Source: Allobosea caraganae (lineage in GTDB: Bacteria; Pseudomonadota; Alphaproteobacteria; Rhizobiales; Beijerinckiaceae). Taken from it: DNA of 64,000 nt. Made by a program: the position numbers and the translations under genes. The notes below the pieces were generated by a model. It searched no databases. It was not told the origin of the DNA and was given only the letters and a program-made list of their open reading frames with translations. Within the stretch, counting starts at the first letter, position 1, and every line of letters begins with the position of its first letter. Location: positions 186,001-250,000 of the forward strand of contig NZ_QQTO01000001.1 of NCBI RefSeq assembly GCF_003351345.1, given 5' to 3'. Positions 27,204 through 35,832 of the stretch are shown piece after piece.

Positions 27204-27232
27204 TATATCGTGTATATGTTTGGCGAGCGCAA
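27204..27232 (-). promoter_or_regulatory. Sigma-70-type promoter of ffs
   Basis: On the minus strand: -35 TTGCGC (27232-27227), 17-base spacer, -10 GATATA (27209-27204). The predicted start, about seven bases on, falls at 27197, exactly the 5' end of the folded SRP RNA. Confidence 0.75.
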
Positions 27233-27282
27233 GCAGGCTATGAGGCTCCCGCGCGGCATCGTCGCAGGATGCGCCTTCGGCA

Positions 27283-27311
27283 TTGACTTGAACCGGGCCT
27301 TCCGTCATAAG
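27283..27311 (+). promoter_or_regulatory. Probable rpmH promoter
   Basis: TTGACT, a 17-base spacer and CATAAG lie on the plus strand about 120 bases before rpmH. The -35 box is close to consensus, the -10 box less so. Confidence 0.5.
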
Positions 27312-27430
27312 CCCGCGACTTGCGCAGCCCTTACCGGCGGCGACGACCTTTTGCATGACAGGCTCGGCTGGCCGGACGTCCCCTGGGGGCGCTGCGGCGG
27401 GCGGGCTGAACAAGGCCCCGGAGACGGACC

Positions 27431-27565
27431 GTGAAAAGAACCTATCAACCCAGCAAGCTGGTTCGCAAGCGCCGCCACGGCTATCGCGCCCGCATGGCGA
27501 CCAAGGGTGGCCGCAAGGTCATCGCCGCCCGTCGGGCGCATGGCCGCAAGCGCCTCTCGGCCTGA
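27431..27565 (+). CDS. rpmH: 50S ribosomal protein L34
   Basis: A 44-residue, extremely basic protein: it begins (GTG start) [20 protein letters not shown] and ends GRKRLSA, the L34 pattern. It was identified directly from the sequence, being very short. It initiates with GTG, which is notable for a ribosomal protein gene. It precedes rnpA by 52 bases, the near-universal rpmH-rnpA-yidC order. Confidence 0.96.
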   Translation: MKRTYQPSKLVRKRRHGYRARMATKGGRKVIAARRAHGRKRLSA

Positions 27566-27617
27566 ACAGCAGGCGCGTGATCATCGCGCGCCCTTTCCGG
27601 AAGACTGGCCAATCGCC

Positions 27618-28028
27618 ATGCGCCTCGCCCGTCTGACCGAACGCAGAGAGTTTTTGGCGGCGGCCGCGCATGGCCGCCGTTTTCGTTCGTCTGCCTTCAC
27701 CGCGCAGGTGCGCGACGCCGGAGGCGAGGACGGCCGCGACGGCTTGCGCCTCGGCCTCACCGCCTCGCGCAAGGTCGGCGACGCCGTGGAGCGCAACCGC
27801 ATCCGCCGCCGCCTGCGCGAAGCCGCCAAGGCCGCGCTGGCCGATCAGACGGCCCGTGATGTCGACCTCGTCGTCGTCGCGCGCCGCGAGTGCCTCACCA
27901 CCGATTTCAAGACGCTGATCGCCGACCTTTCGGTCGCGCTCGATCGCGCCAGACCCGTCAAGCCCGGCCGCAAGCCGAGCGATCCGAGACGCGCGCCCGC
28001 CGGCAGCGCGCGCCCGCAATCCAAGTAG
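27618..28028 (+). CDS. rnpA: Ribonuclease P protein component
   Basis: Protein subunit of RNase P, which matures the 5' end of tRNA; 136 residues. The family RNR motif is in [20 protein letters not shown], and the front [19 protein letters not shown] is typical. A basic, proline-rich C-terminal tail ([20 protein letters not shown]) extends past the core. The ATG at 27618 is chosen because the family begins just before the first helix; the open frame extends upstream through rpmH. yidC follows 34 bases later. Confidence 0.93.
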   Translation: MRLARLTERREFLAAAAHGRRFRSSAFTAQVRDAGGEDGRDGLRLGLTASRKVGDAVERNRIRRRLREAAKAALADQTARDVDLVVVARRECLTTDFKTLIADLSVALDRARPVKPGRKPSDPRRAPAGSARPQSK

Positions 28029-28062
28029 CCCGCGTCAGCGTCAGCGAGACCTGTTTCCGATC

Positions 28063-29946
28063 ATGATGAAAGAAGACAACCGCAACCTGATTCTGGCGAT
28101 CACGCTCTCGGTGGTCGTGTTGCTCGGCTGGCAGTTCTTCTACGGCGTGCCGCAAATGGAGAAGCAGCGCCAGATCGCGCAGCAGAACCAGCAGACGCAG
28201 ACCCAGAACGTGCCGGCGGGCTCGACCTCGGTGCCGGCCCCGGGCGCCGCGCCCGGCCAGCCGGCCGGCGCTGCCGCTCCCGGCGCCGCCGTGCCCGCGA
28301 CGCCCGCCGTCGAGACCCGCGAGCAGGCGCTCGCCCGCAGCCCGCGCGTCCGCATCGACACGCCGAAGATCTCCGGCTCGATCGCACTCACCGGCGCGCG
28401 CATCGACGACGTCTCGCTCAAGGCCTATCGCGAGACCGTCGACCCCAACAGCCCGAACATCATCCTGCTTTCGCCGCTCGGCGGACCCAACGCCTATTAT
28501 TCCGATTTCGGCTGGGTCGCGGCGCCGGGCGCCAACGTGCTGCTGCCGGGCGTGACCACGGTCTGGACCGCCGACGGGCAGGTCCTGAACTCGGCCAAGC
28601 CGCTGACCCTGACCTGGGACAACGGCCAGGGCCTGCTGTTCAAGCGCATCATCACGGTCGACGACAACGCCATGTTCCAGATCCGCGACGAGGTCGAGAA
28701 CAAGGGCGCGGCGCCGGTCACGCTGTTCCCGTTCGGCCAGGTCGTGCGCCACGGCAAGCCGGCGACGCTGGGCTATTACGTGCTGCATGAGGGCCTGATC
28801 GGCAATCTCGGCGAGCAGGGCCTGCAGGAATACACCTACGACCATATCGACAAGGAGCCGCTGCTCTCGGCCGGCACCAACGGCAAGGTCTGGAAGGACG
28901 CGGTCGGCGGCTTCGTCGGCATCACCGACAAGTACTGGGCCGCCGCGGTCGTGCCCGACCAGGCGCGCAAATACGAGGGCCGCTATTCCTCGGTCCAGAC
29001 CGGTTCGGCCCGCACCTACCAGGCCGACTTCCTCGGCGAGGCCATCACCATCGCGCCGGGTGCCTCGGCTGCCTCCAATGGCCGCCTCTTCGCCGGCGCC
29101 AAGGAAGTCGCGGCGGTCGACGGCTACGAGAAGAACCTCGGCATCAAGCGCTTCGAGCTGCTGATCGACTGGGGCTGGTTCTATTTCATCACCAAGCCGC
29201 TCTTCTTCGTGATGGACTGGATCTACAAGCATGTCGGCAATTTCGGCATCGCGATCCTGGTCGTCACGCTGCTGCTGAAGGGCCTGTTCTTCCCGCTCGC
29301 CAACAAGTCCTACGCCTCGATGGCGAAGATGAAGGCGCTGCAGCCGGAAATGGTCGCCCTGCGCGAGCGTTATGCCGACGATAAGATGAAGCAGCAGCAG
29401 GCCCTGATGGAGCTGTACAAGACCCAGAAGATCAACCCGCTCGCCGGCTGCTGGCCGGTGCTGCTGCAGATCCCGGTGTTCTTCGCGCTCTACAAGATCC
29501 TGTTCATCACCATCGAGATGCGGCAGGCGCCCTTCTTCGGCTGGATCAAGGATCTGGCCGCGCCCGATCCGTCGAACATCTTCAACCTGTTCGGCGCGCT
29601 GCCCTTCACGCCGCCCACTTTCCTGCATCTCGGCCTGTGGCCGATCATCATGGGCATCACGATGTTCGTCCAGATGAAGATGAACCCGGAGCCGCCGGAC
29701 CCGGTGCAGAAGATGATGTTCACCTGGATGCCGGTGTTCTTCACCTTCCTGCTCGGCTCGTTCCCGGCCGGCCTGGTGATCTACTGGAGCTGGAACAACC
29801 TGCTCTCGGTGACCCAGCAGGGCTACATCATGAAGCGCCAGGGCGTGAAGATCGAGCTGTTCGACAATCTCAAGGGCATGTTCGGCAAGAAGCCGCCTGC
29901 CGCGCCAGGCGCGCCGCAACCGGCGAACAGCAACAAGGCGAAGTAG
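28063..29946 (+). CDS. yidC: Membrane protein insertase YidC
   Basis: Inserts membrane proteins into the inner membrane, alone or with SecYEG; 627 residues. An N-terminal membrane anchor ([20 protein letters not shown]) is followed by an Ala/Pro-rich linker, a large periplasmic beta domain (about 90-370) and the conserved C-terminal core with [40 protein letters not shown] and [20 protein letters not shown]. The C-terminal tail is short. An intrinsic terminator follows, ending the rpmH-rnpA-yidC transcript. Confidence 0.97.
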   Translation: MMKEDNRNLILAITLSVVVLLGWQFFYGVPQMEKQRQIAQQNQQTQTQNVPAGSTSVPAPGAAPGQPAGAAAPGAAVPATPAVETREQALARSPRVRIDTPKISGSIALTGARIDDVSLKAYRETVDPNSPNIILLSPLGGPNAYYSDFGWVAAPGANVLLPGVTTVWTADGQVLNSAKPLTLTWDNGQGLLFKRIITVDDNAMFQIRDEVENKGAAPVTLFPFGQVVRHGKPATLGYYVLHEGLIGNLGEQGLQEYTYDHIDKEPLLSAGTNGKVWKDAVGGFVGITDKYWAAAVVPDQARKYEGRYSSVQTGSARTYQADFLGEAITIAPGASAASNGRLFAGAKEVAAVDGYEKNLGIKRFELLIDWGWFYFITKPLFFVMDWIYKHVGNFGIAILVVTLLLKGLFFPLANKSYASMAKMKALQPEMVALRERYADDKMKQQQALMELYKTQKINPLAGCWPVLLQIPVFFALYKILFITIEMRQAPFFGWIKDLAAPDPSNIFNLFGALPFTPPTFLHLGLWPIIMGITMFVQMKMNPEPPDPVQKMMFTWMPVFFTFLLGSFPAGLVIYWSWNNLLSVTQQGYIMKRQGVKIELFDNLKGMFGKKPPAAPGAPQPANSNKAK

Positions 29947-29970
29947 GCCGCCCGACCCCGCCATCCGAAA

Positions 29971-29999
29971 AACCCCTCTCCCACCGGAGAGGGGTTTTG
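29971..29999 (+). terminator. Intrinsic terminator after yidC
   Basis: A perfect 10-bp stem AACCCCTCTC / GAGAGGGGTT with a 6-base loop, ending in TTTT. It separates yidC from the acetyltransferase and engB genes downstream. Confidence 0.88.
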
Positions 30000-30029
30000 C
30001 GTTTTCGGCTCCTGTGCGAAGGACGCCCC

Positions 30030-30662
30030 ATGCCGCTTCCCGATCCGCTTACGCGCCACCCTATCCCCGGCTGGAAAGGCACGGCCTTCCTCAAGGCGAT
30101 CGTCGACCATCCGCTGATCGAGGTCGGCGACTACAGCTACTATGACGACTCGCGCGGCCCGGAGCATTTCGTCGCCCGCTGCGTGCGCTACCATTTCGAC
30201 TTCGTCGGCGACCGGCTGATCATCGGCAAGTTCGTCGCGATCGCCCAGGCCGCGCAGTTCATCATGAACGGCGCCAACCACCCGATGGGCGGCTTCTCGA
30301 CCTTTCCCTTCGCCATGTTCGGCATGGCAGGTGCGCCGCCGCTGACGCCGGAGACGCTGAGCCATCGCGGCGACACCGTGATCGGCAACGACGTCTGGAT
30401 CGGCCGCGAGGCGGTGATCATGCCGGGCGTCACGGTCGGCGACGGCGCCATCATCGGCACGCGGGCGCAGGTCAGCCGCGACGTGCCGCCCTATGCGGTC
30501 GTGGTCGGCAATCCCGGCAAGGTGGTGAAGCTGCGCTTCCCGCCGGAGATCGTCGCCGAACTGCTGGCGATCCGTTGGTGGGACTGGGAGCCTGAGAAGA
30601 TCGCGCGCAATCTGAGCGTGATCGCATCAGTCGACATCGACGCGCTGCGCGCCGCCGTGTAG
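30030..30662 (+). CDS. CatB/Vat-like hexapeptide xenobiotic O-acetyltransferase
   Basis: A 210-residue left-handed beta-helix acetyltransferase with the layout of type B chloramphenicol and virginiamycin acetyltransferases. The catalytic histidine lies in FIMNGANHPMGGFSTFPF, and hexapeptide repeats follow (VIGNDVWIGREAVIMPGVTV, DGAIIGTRAQVSR). The C-terminal RWWDWEPEKI is a family hallmark. It stands between yidC and engB, where most relatives have no such gene; the nine-base gap to engB suggests one transcript. Acetylation of an antibiotic is plausible from the family but not demonstrated. Confidence 0.88.
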   Translation: MPLPDPLTRHPIPGWKGTAFLKAIVDHPLIEVGDYSYYDDSRGPEHFVARCVRYHFDFVGDRLIIGKFVAIAQAAQFIMNGANHPMGGFSTFPFAMFGMAGAPPLTPETLSHRGDTVIGNDVWIGREAVIMPGVTVGDGAIIGTRAQVSRDVPPYAVVVGNPGKVVKLRFPPEIVAELLAIRWWDWEPEKIARNLSVIASVDIDALRAAV

Positions 30663-30671
30663 GCAGGGGCG

Positions 30672-31337
30672 ATGACCAGCAGCACCCCGACGCCATTCAC
30701 CGACGACGAGATCGAAACCGCCCGCAAGCTCTTCGAGGGCCCGTGGGACTTCGTCTGGGCCTCGACCAAGATCGACGACCTGCCGACGATGGTCGGCCAT
30801 GAGATCGCCTTCGCCGGCCGCTCCAATGTCGGCAAGTCGAGCCTGATCAACGCGATCACCCGCCGCAACGCGCTGGCGCGCACCTCGCACACCCCCGGCC
30901 GCACCCAGCAGCTCAATTTCTTCCGCCAGGTCGGCCATGACGAGCGCCTGACCATCGTCGACATGCCCGGCTATGGCTATGCCGCGGTCGGACGGGACAA
31001 GGTCGCGGCCTGGACCAACCTGATCCACGAATACCTGCGCGGCCGCTCCAACCTGATGCGCGTCTACGTGCTGATCGACGCCCGCCACGGCATCAAGGAC
31101 GTCGATGGCGCCGTGCTGGAGACGCTCGACAAGGCGGCCGTGTCCTATCAGGTCGTGCTGACCAAGGGCGACGCGATCAAGAAGGCCGACCAGCAGTTCA
31201 TGCTGGAGGCGACCTATGACGAGATCAAGCGCCGCCCGGCGGCGTTTCCCGAGGTGCTGCTGACCTCCAGCGACAAGGGGCTCGGGATACCGGAGCTGCG
31301 GGCCGCGATTGGGCGCGTGCTGGCGGAGCGCTGCTAA
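30672..31337 (+). CDS. engB: Ribosome biogenesis GTPase YihA/YsxC
   Basis: Essential GTPase of 221 residues acting in assembly of the large ribosomal subunit. G1 is GRSNVGKSSLINAI, G3 is DMPGYGYA, G4 is TKGD, and the switch I threonine is in RTSHTPGRTQQLN. The family normally follows yidC in Alphaproteobacteria; here a CatB-like gene intervenes. The ATG at 30672 gives the usual length. Confidence 0.95.
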   Translation: MTSSTPTPFTDDEIETARKLFEGPWDFVWASTKIDDLPTMVGHEIAFAGRSNVGKSSLINAITRRNALARTSHTPGRTQQLNFFRQVGHDERLTIVDMPGYGYAAVGRDKVAAWTNLIHEYLRGRSNLMRVYVLIDARHGIKDVDGAVLETLDKAAVSYQVVLTKGDAIKKADQQFMLEATYDEIKRRPAAFPEVLLTSSDKGLGIPELRAAIGRVLAERC

Positions 31338-31440
31338 CGGCAGTCCGTAACGTCAGCCGGGATGCCTATAGGTAAGTTTTACTTTTACCGCATCTCGGGA
31401 TACGTAAGTCGTATAAGAAACGTATTGGGGCGATCGTAAG

Positions 31441-31698
31441 ATGAAATACGTCTCTATTTTGGGCTTCAGCGCGCTGTGCGCCATTGGCCTGTCGTCGAAT
31501 GCTTCGGCGCAATCACGTGCGCATCCTGAATGCCGCAGTTTCAAGAATAGCCATTCCTGCACATGTGCCGTCGAGAATGGTGGGCGGGTCTATGATGACC
31601 CGCATCGCCCCGGCCGCAAGCGCTGGGTCTCGGCGAGACGCGGAACGCCGGCGCATATGGCGTTCATGAACTGCACGAACCGGAGCGGCGCGCGCTGA
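31441..31698 (+). CDS. Small secreted cysteine-containing hypothetical protein
   Basis: An 85-residue protein with a clear signal peptide (YVSILGFSALCAIGLSSNASAQS, cleavage after ASA near 23) and a mature part of about 60 residues with four cysteines (PEC, HSCTC, MNC), basic overall. No family is recognised. The upstream 100 bases are unusually AT-rich for this genome and hold short dyads such as GGTAA-N9-TTACC, which suggests its own promoter. Two disulfides in the periplasm are plausible. Confidence 0.6.
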   Translation: MKYVSILGFSALCAIGLSSNASAQSRAHPECRSFKNSHSCTCAVENGGRVYDDPHRPGRKRWVSARRGTPAHMAFMNCTNRSGAR

Positions 31699-31837
31699 GG
31701 CGAGGGTAGCGTGGAGCATGACGCGGTCGCGTCACCACGTCACGCCCCCGCATCCTTGACCTCACGCGGCCCTTCGACGCCTCTCGGTCCCACGCAGCCG
31801 GCCAAGCCCGGCGACCAGGGACCAAGACCAGCCGGCC

Positions 31838-32206
31838 ATGACCGCCACAAAAATCCACCTCGCCCTCGCCGCCCTGATGGGCTTTGCCGGCGTAGCCTTG
31901 CTCGCTGCGGCGGCCCATGTCACCGGCACGGCGAATGTCCAGACCGCCGGCCAGATCCTGCTCTTCCATGCCTCGGCGGTGCTGGGCGCGACTGCCGCGC
32001 GCAAGGGCGGCTTCCTCGCCGATCTCGCGGCGCGGCTGGCGATCTCGGCGCTGATTTTTGGGGCGGCCCTGTTCGCCGCCGACCTCGCCCGGCGCGGCTT
32101 CGCCAACGAGGCGCTGTTCCCGCGCGCCGCGCCGACCGGCGGCTGGTTCATGCTGGGCGGCTGGCTCGCGCTCGCAGGCGCGGCCGTGTTCGCACCGCGC
32201 AACTGA
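31838..32206 (+). CDS. DUF423 family small membrane protein
   Basis: A 122-residue protein with four hydrophobic segments: [57 protein letters not shown] and [19 protein letters not shown]. This is the YgdD/DUF423 pattern, including the early G-x-x-G and the QxLxxH/FHA motif. Function unknown in the family. It lies between the small secreted protein and argB and ends just before a truncated family A repeat. Confidence 0.87.
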   Translation: MTATKIHLALAALMGFAGVALLAAAAHVTGTANVQTAGQILLFHASAVLGATAARKGGFLADLAARLAISALIFGAALFAADLARRGFANEALFPRAAPTGGWFMLGGWLALAGAAVFAPRN

Positions 32207-32210
32207 GCCG

Positions 32211-32249
32211 TCGCAAAACCGGTTTCCACTTTCCGGCATCATGCTCTAG
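32211..32249. repeat. Palindromic repeat family A, truncated copy A6
   Basis: Contains the core AAAACCGGTTTCCACTTTCC and the right end CATCATGCTCTAG, but the left GAGCATGATG arm is missing; the DUF423 stop codon lies there instead. It is in the argB leader region. Confidence 0.75.
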
Positions 32250-32295
32250 AAGGCGCCGGCGCGCCGGACGCGCGCGCCCTCGCGGAGCCTGCCCG

Positions 32296-33195
32296 ATGAC
32301 CGATCCCGCCGCCAACCTGACGCCGTCGCAATCCGCCGAGCTCCTGGTCCAGGCGCTGCCGCACATGCAGCGCTACGATCAGGAAGTGATCGTGATCAAA
32401 TATGGCGGCAACGCCATGGGCGATGCCGCGACGGCCGAGGATTTCGCCGAGGATATCGTGCTCCTGGAGCAATCCGGCCTGAAGCCGGTGGTCTGCCACG
32501 GCGGCGGGCCGCAGATCGCGCGCATGCTCGACAAGCTCGGCATCAAGTCCGAGTTCAAGCAGGGCCTGCGCGTTACCGACCAGGCGACGGTCGACATCGT
32601 CGAGATGGTCCTGGCCGGTTCGGTCAACAAGGAGATCGTCGGCTACATCTCGCGCGAGGGCGGCAGGGCGGTCGGGCTCTGCGGCAAGGACGGCAACATG
32701 GTGACTGCGCGCAAGGTGACGCGCACCATCGTCGACCCCGATTCCAAGATCGAGCAGGTGCTCGACCTCGGCTATGTCGGTGAGCCCGAGACGGTCAACA
32801 CGAGCGTACTCGAAGCCATCCTGAAGGCCGAGCTCATCCCGGTGCTGGCGCCGGTCTGCGCCGCCGCCGACGGCCAGACCTACAACGTCAACGCCGACAC
32901 CTTCGCGGGCGCGATCGCGGGCGCGCTCAACGCCAAGCGCCTGCTCCTGCTCACCGACGTGCCCGGCGTGCTCGACAAGGACAAGAACCTGATCTCGGAG
33001 CTCACCGTCGAGCAGTGCCGCCGCCTGATCGCCGACGGCACCATCTCGGGCGGCATGATCCCGAAGATCGAGACCTGCATCTACGCGCTGGAAAAGGGCG
33101 TCGAGGCCGTGGTCATCCTCGACGGCAAGGTGCCGCATGCGGTGCTGATCGAGCTCTTCACCGATACGGGCGCGGGCACGATCATCCGGCGCTGA
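32296..33195 (+). CDS. argB: N-acetylglutamate kinase
   Basis: Second step of arginine synthesis: phosphorylates N-acetyl-L-glutamate. The 299-residue protein has the amino-acid kinase fold with [13 protein letters not shown] near the start, [13 protein letters not shown], and the C-terminal [14 protein letters not shown], in which the arginine-sensing region of the longer, feedback-inhibited ArgB type is expected. The ATG at 32296 follows GGAG. Linkage with engB and a HAD nucleotidase is typical of the order. Confidence 0.96.
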   Translation: MTDPAANLTPSQSAELLVQALPHMQRYDQEVIVIKYGGNAMGDAATAEDFAEDIVLLEQSGLKPVVCHGGGPQIARMLDKLGIKSEFKQGLRVTDQATVDIVEMVLAGSVNKEIVGYISREGGRAVGLCGKDGNMVTARKVTRTIVDPDSKIEQVLDLGYVGEPETVNTSVLEAILKAELIPVLAPVCAAADGQTYNVNADTFAGAIAGALNAKRLLLLTDVPGVLDKDKNLISELTVEQCRRLIADGTISGGMIPKIETCIYALEKGVEAVVILDGKVPHAVLIELFTDTGAGTIIRR

Positions 33196-33214
33196 GGGCG
33201 AGGCCGCCCTCCCA

Positions 33215-33307
33215 CGTCATGGTCGGCCTTGTGCCGACCATCCACGCCTTCGCCTATCGCGGGCACCGTTCAAGACGTGGATACCAGCCACAAGGGCGAG
33301 CATGACG
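33215..33307. repeat. Palindromic repeat family C, copy 3
   Basis: CGTCATGGTCGGCCTTGTGC at the left and CCACAAGGGCGAGCATGACG at the right; GTCGGCC-TTGTG-CCGAC hairpin inside. It follows argB. Confidence 0.82.
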
Positions 33308-33358
33308 GCATGGGCAGAACTACTTTCGGACAGGGGTCCATCCCCTTCGAAATAACTT

Positions 33359-33402
33359 TGCAAGAGTCTTGCATGTCATGATGGCATCGCCACATGACAT
33401 GC
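33359..33402. promoter_or_regulatory. Two overlapping palindromes before the HAD nucleotidase gene
   Basis: The first is TGCAAGA-G-TCTTGCA (33359-33373), a perfect 7-bp dyad. The second is GCATGTCATG ... CATGACATGC (33371-33402), 10-bp arms extended by TGGC-ATC-GCCA inside to a 14-bp hairpin with one bulged A. They overlap by three bases and end eight bases before the ATG at 33411. Operator or leader hairpin roles are both possible. Confidence 0.6.
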
Positions 33403-33410
33403 CCCAAGCC

Positions 33411-34163
33411 ATGAACCAGAACGCGACATTTCCTGCTTCCGTCCCGCTCCTTCCCGAGCAGGCGGCCTTTGCGCACGTCGACCACTGGATCTTCGACCTC
33501 GACAACACGCTCTATTCACATGAGGCGAAGGTCTGGCCGCAGGTCGATGAGCGCATCACCTTGTTCCTCGCCGAGCTGTTCGGGCTCGATGGCCTGTCCT
33601 CGCGGGCGCTGCAGAAATATTATTACCAGCGCTACGGCACGACGCTGAAGGGGCTGATGGAGGAGCATGGCGTCGATCCCGACGACTTCCTCGATTTTGC
33701 CCACCAGATCGACCTGACCCTGCTCGAGCCCAATCCGACGCTGGGCGACGCCATCGCGGCGCTGCCCGGCCGCAAGCTGATCCTGACCAACGGCTCGCGC
33801 GGCCATGCCGAGAACGTCGCCGGCAAGCTCGGCATCCTCGGTCATTTCGAGGACATCTTCGATATCGTCCAGGCCGGCTTCGTGCCCAAGCCCGAGCGCG
33901 CGACCTACGAGAATTTCCTGGCAAAGCATGCGGTCGATCCCGGCCGCGCCGCGATGTTCGAGGATATCGAGAAGAACCTGCTGGTGCCGAGCGCGCTCGG
34001 CATGAAGACGGTGCTGATCATCCCGCGCACGCCCGATCCGTTCCGCGAGGCCTGGGAGCAGGTCGCGGTCGAGGCCGGCCATGTCCACCACGTCACCGCC
34101 GACCTCGCCGGCTTCCTCAAGCCCCTCGGCCGCGCCGCGCCGCTGGCGCCGACAATGGACTAA
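33411..34163 (+). CDS. HAD-superfamily pyrimidine 5'-nucleotidase (SDT1-like)
   Basis: Haloacid-dehalogenase-type phosphatase, about 250 residues from the ATG at 33411. Motif I is WIFDLDNTLYSHE, motif II ILTNGSRGH, motif III around VPKPERATYENF, and motif IV MFEDIEKN. This SDT1-like group dephosphorylates pyrimidine nucleotides and is usually beside argB in Hyphomicrobiales. The start is uncertain: ATGs at 33378, 33381 and 33399 are also in frame and none has a good Shine-Dalgarno sequence; 33411 is chosen because the earlier ones lie within the palindromes. Confidence 0.87.
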   Translation: MNQNATFPASVPLLPEQAAFAHVDHWIFDLDNTLYSHEAKVWPQVDERITLFLAELFGLDGLSSRALQKYYYQRYGTTLKGLMEEHGVDPDDFLDFAHQIDLTLLEPNPTLGDAIAALPGRKLILTNGSRGHAENVAGKLGILGHFEDIFDIVQAGFVPKPERATYENFLAKHAVDPGRAAMFEDIEKNLLVPSALGMKTVLIIPRTPDPFREAWEQVAVEAGHVHHVTADLAGFLKPLGRAAPLAPTMD

Positions 34164-34187
34164 GCCCGTCCATTCCAGAGGAATTTT

Positions 34188-34246
34188 CGTTCGTCTTTAC
34201 GAACGGATGCGAAGCTGATATTCCCCGTATCCGTTATAACGAACGG
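34188..34246. promoter_or_regulatory. metZ promoter/operator with paired ACGAACGG sites
   Basis: CGTTCGT-CTTT-ACGAACG (34188-34205) is a perfect 7-bp hairpin. ACGAACGG recurs at 34199-34206 and 34239-34246, forty bases apart, the second inside the partial dyad CCGTTATAACGAACGG that also contains TATAAC, a likely -10 box. The leader to metZ would then be only about 15-20 bases, leaving no room for a riboswitch. Confidence 0.5.
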
Positions 34247-34259
34247 CGGAGTTCAGTTC

Positions 34260-35456
34260 ATGTCAGGTTTCCAGGTGGACGCGGCCGCGCTGCATCCCGA
34301 GACGCGGCTGGTCCATGCCGGCACCTTGCGCTCGCAATTCGGCGAGACCTCCGAGGCGCTCTTCCTGACGCAGGGCCATGTCTATGACAGCGCCGAGCAA
34401 TGCGAGGCGCGCTTCCTGAACAAGGATCCGGGCTTCCAGTACGCCCGCTTCTCGAACCCGACCGTCGCCATGCTCGAAGCCCGCATGGCCGCGTTCGAGG
34501 GCGCAGAAGCCTGCCGCGCCACCGCGACCGGCATGGCCGCCGTCACCGCCGCCCTGATGAGCCTGGTGCGGGCCGGCGATCATGTCGTCGCAGCCCAGGC
34601 CCTGTTCGGCTCCTGCCGCTATGTCGTCGAGGACCATCTGCCGCGCTACGGCGTCGAGTCGACGCTGGTTGACGGCCCCGACATCGCGGCCTGGCGCAGG
34701 GCTGTCAGGCCCAACACCAAGGTCTTCTTCCTGGAGAGCCCGGCCAACCCGACGCTGGAGGTGATCGACATCGCCGCCGTCGCCGCGCTCGCCAAGGAGG
34801 TCGGCGCCAAGCTCATCGTCGACAACGTCTTTGCCACGCCGCTCTTCCAGCGCCCGCTCGAACTCGGCGCCGATCTCGTCGTCTACTCCGCCACCAAGCA
34901 CATCGATGGCCAGGGCCGCTGTCTCGGCGGGCTGATCGTCGGGCCGGAGGCGCTGATCCAGCCGGAGATCCAGACCTTCCTGCGCCAGACCGGCCCGGCC
35001 ATGTCGCCCTTCAACGCCTGGGTGATGCTGAAGGCGCTGGAGACCTTGCCGCTGCGGGTGCGCCAGCAGGCCGCGAACGCCCGGATCGTCGCGGATTGGC
35101 TGCTCGGCCAGGACAAGCTGCCCAAGGTGACCTTCCCCGGCCATCCCGGCCATCCGCAGGCGGAGATCATCGCCAGGCAGATGAGCGGGCCCTCGACGCT
35201 GGTCGCTTTCGAGGTCGCGGGCGGCAAGGACGCGGCCTTCCGGCTGCTCAATGCGCTCAGGTTGATCCGCATCTCCAACAATCTCGGCGATGCCAAGAGC
35301 CTGATCGTCCACCCGGCGACGACGACGCATCAGCGCTTCTCGCCCGAGGTGCGCGCTAGCATGGGCGTCGGCGACGGGCTGATCCGGCTCTCGATCGGCC
35401 TGGAGCATCCCGACGACCTGATCGCCGATCTCAAGCAGGCGCTGGCGGCGGTTTAA
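34260..35456 (+). CDS. metZ: O-succinylhomoserine sulfhydrylase
   Basis: Cys/Met-metabolism PLP enzyme of 398 residues that makes homocysteine directly from O-succinylhomoserine and sulfide. The PLP lysine is K213 in YSATKHIDGQGR, and the GMAAVTAALMSLVRAGDHVV and ESPANPTLEVIDI segments match the family. The ATG at 34260 follows CGGAG. The rhizobial name metZ fits the sequence pattern best, although closely related cystathionine gamma-synthases cannot be fully excluded. The upstream region has repeated ACGAACGG sites that suggest operator control. Confidence 0.92.
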   Translation: MSGFQVDAAALHPETRLVHAGTLRSQFGETSEALFLTQGHVYDSAEQCEARFLNKDPGFQYARFSNPTVAMLEARMAAFEGAEACRATATGMAAVTAALMSLVRAGDHVVAAQALFGSCRYVVEDHLPRYGVESTLVDGPDIAAWRRAVRPNTKVFFLESPANPTLEVIDIAAVAALAKEVGAKLIVDNVFATPLFQRPLELGADLVVYSATKHIDGQGRCLGGLIVGPEALIQPEIQTFLRQTGPAMSPFNAWVMLKALETLPLRVRQQAANARIVADWLLGQDKLPKVTFPGHPGHPQAEIIARQMSGPSTLVAFEVAGGKDAAFRLLNALRLIRISNNLGDAKSLIVHPATTTHQRFSPEVRASMGVGDGLIRLSIGLEHPDDLIADLKQALAAV

Positions 35457-35478
35457 AGCCTGCCGCTCCGGCAAGCCC

Positions 35479-35832
35479 TTAGTTCGGGAACAGGCTTAGA
35501 ATCGTCTGCGACGGCTGGTTGGTCAGCGACGCTGTCTGGCTGGAGAGCAGGTCGCGGGTCCGCGCGGCCAGCAAGGTCGCGACCTCCTCGGAGAGCGCGG
35601 AGTCGGTAAGCGGGCCGAGCGAGACCTGGTCCCGCGTGTTGACCGGCGCGAACCTGGGCGGGCTGTCGTTCAACTGCAGCACGATCGGCGGATCGAGCGG
35701 GGCCGATTGAGTTTCGTTCGCCCCGGGCTGTGCGGCTGCGGGACGCTGCTGCGCTGGCGCGGAATTGGCCTGCGCATCCGCCAATCTGGGCGGCGCCAAA
35801 CGAGAGGCGCTGCCGGTGCCTTCAACCGCCAT
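35479..35832 (-). CDS. Hypothetical protein with a flagellin-like C-terminal tail
   Basis: A 117-residue protein. The first ~60 residues are Ala/Pro/Gln-rich and look disordered; the end LLSSQTASLTNQPSQTILSL resembles the terminal D0 helix of flagellins (pattern ...SLSxANQxPQxILSLF). No rest of a flagellin is present. The ATG at 35832 has GGGAGAAG upstream. It lies in a small AT-rich pocket with another orphan gene. A secretion-signal or export-chaperone decoy role is speculative; the resemblance could also be coincidental. Confidence 0.65.
   Translation of the reverse strand: MAVEGTGSASRLAPPRLADAQANSAPAQQRPAAAQPGANETQSAPLDPPIVLQLNDSPPRFAPVNTRDQVSLGPLTDSALSEEVATLLAARTRDLLSSQTASLTNQPSQTILSLFPN

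Noticed and set aside
34164..34259. SAM-II riboswitch upstream of metZ
   Set aside because: The expected pseudoknot pattern and the conserved 3' GCTAAAG-type segment were not found, and the likely -10 box is too close to the start codon.
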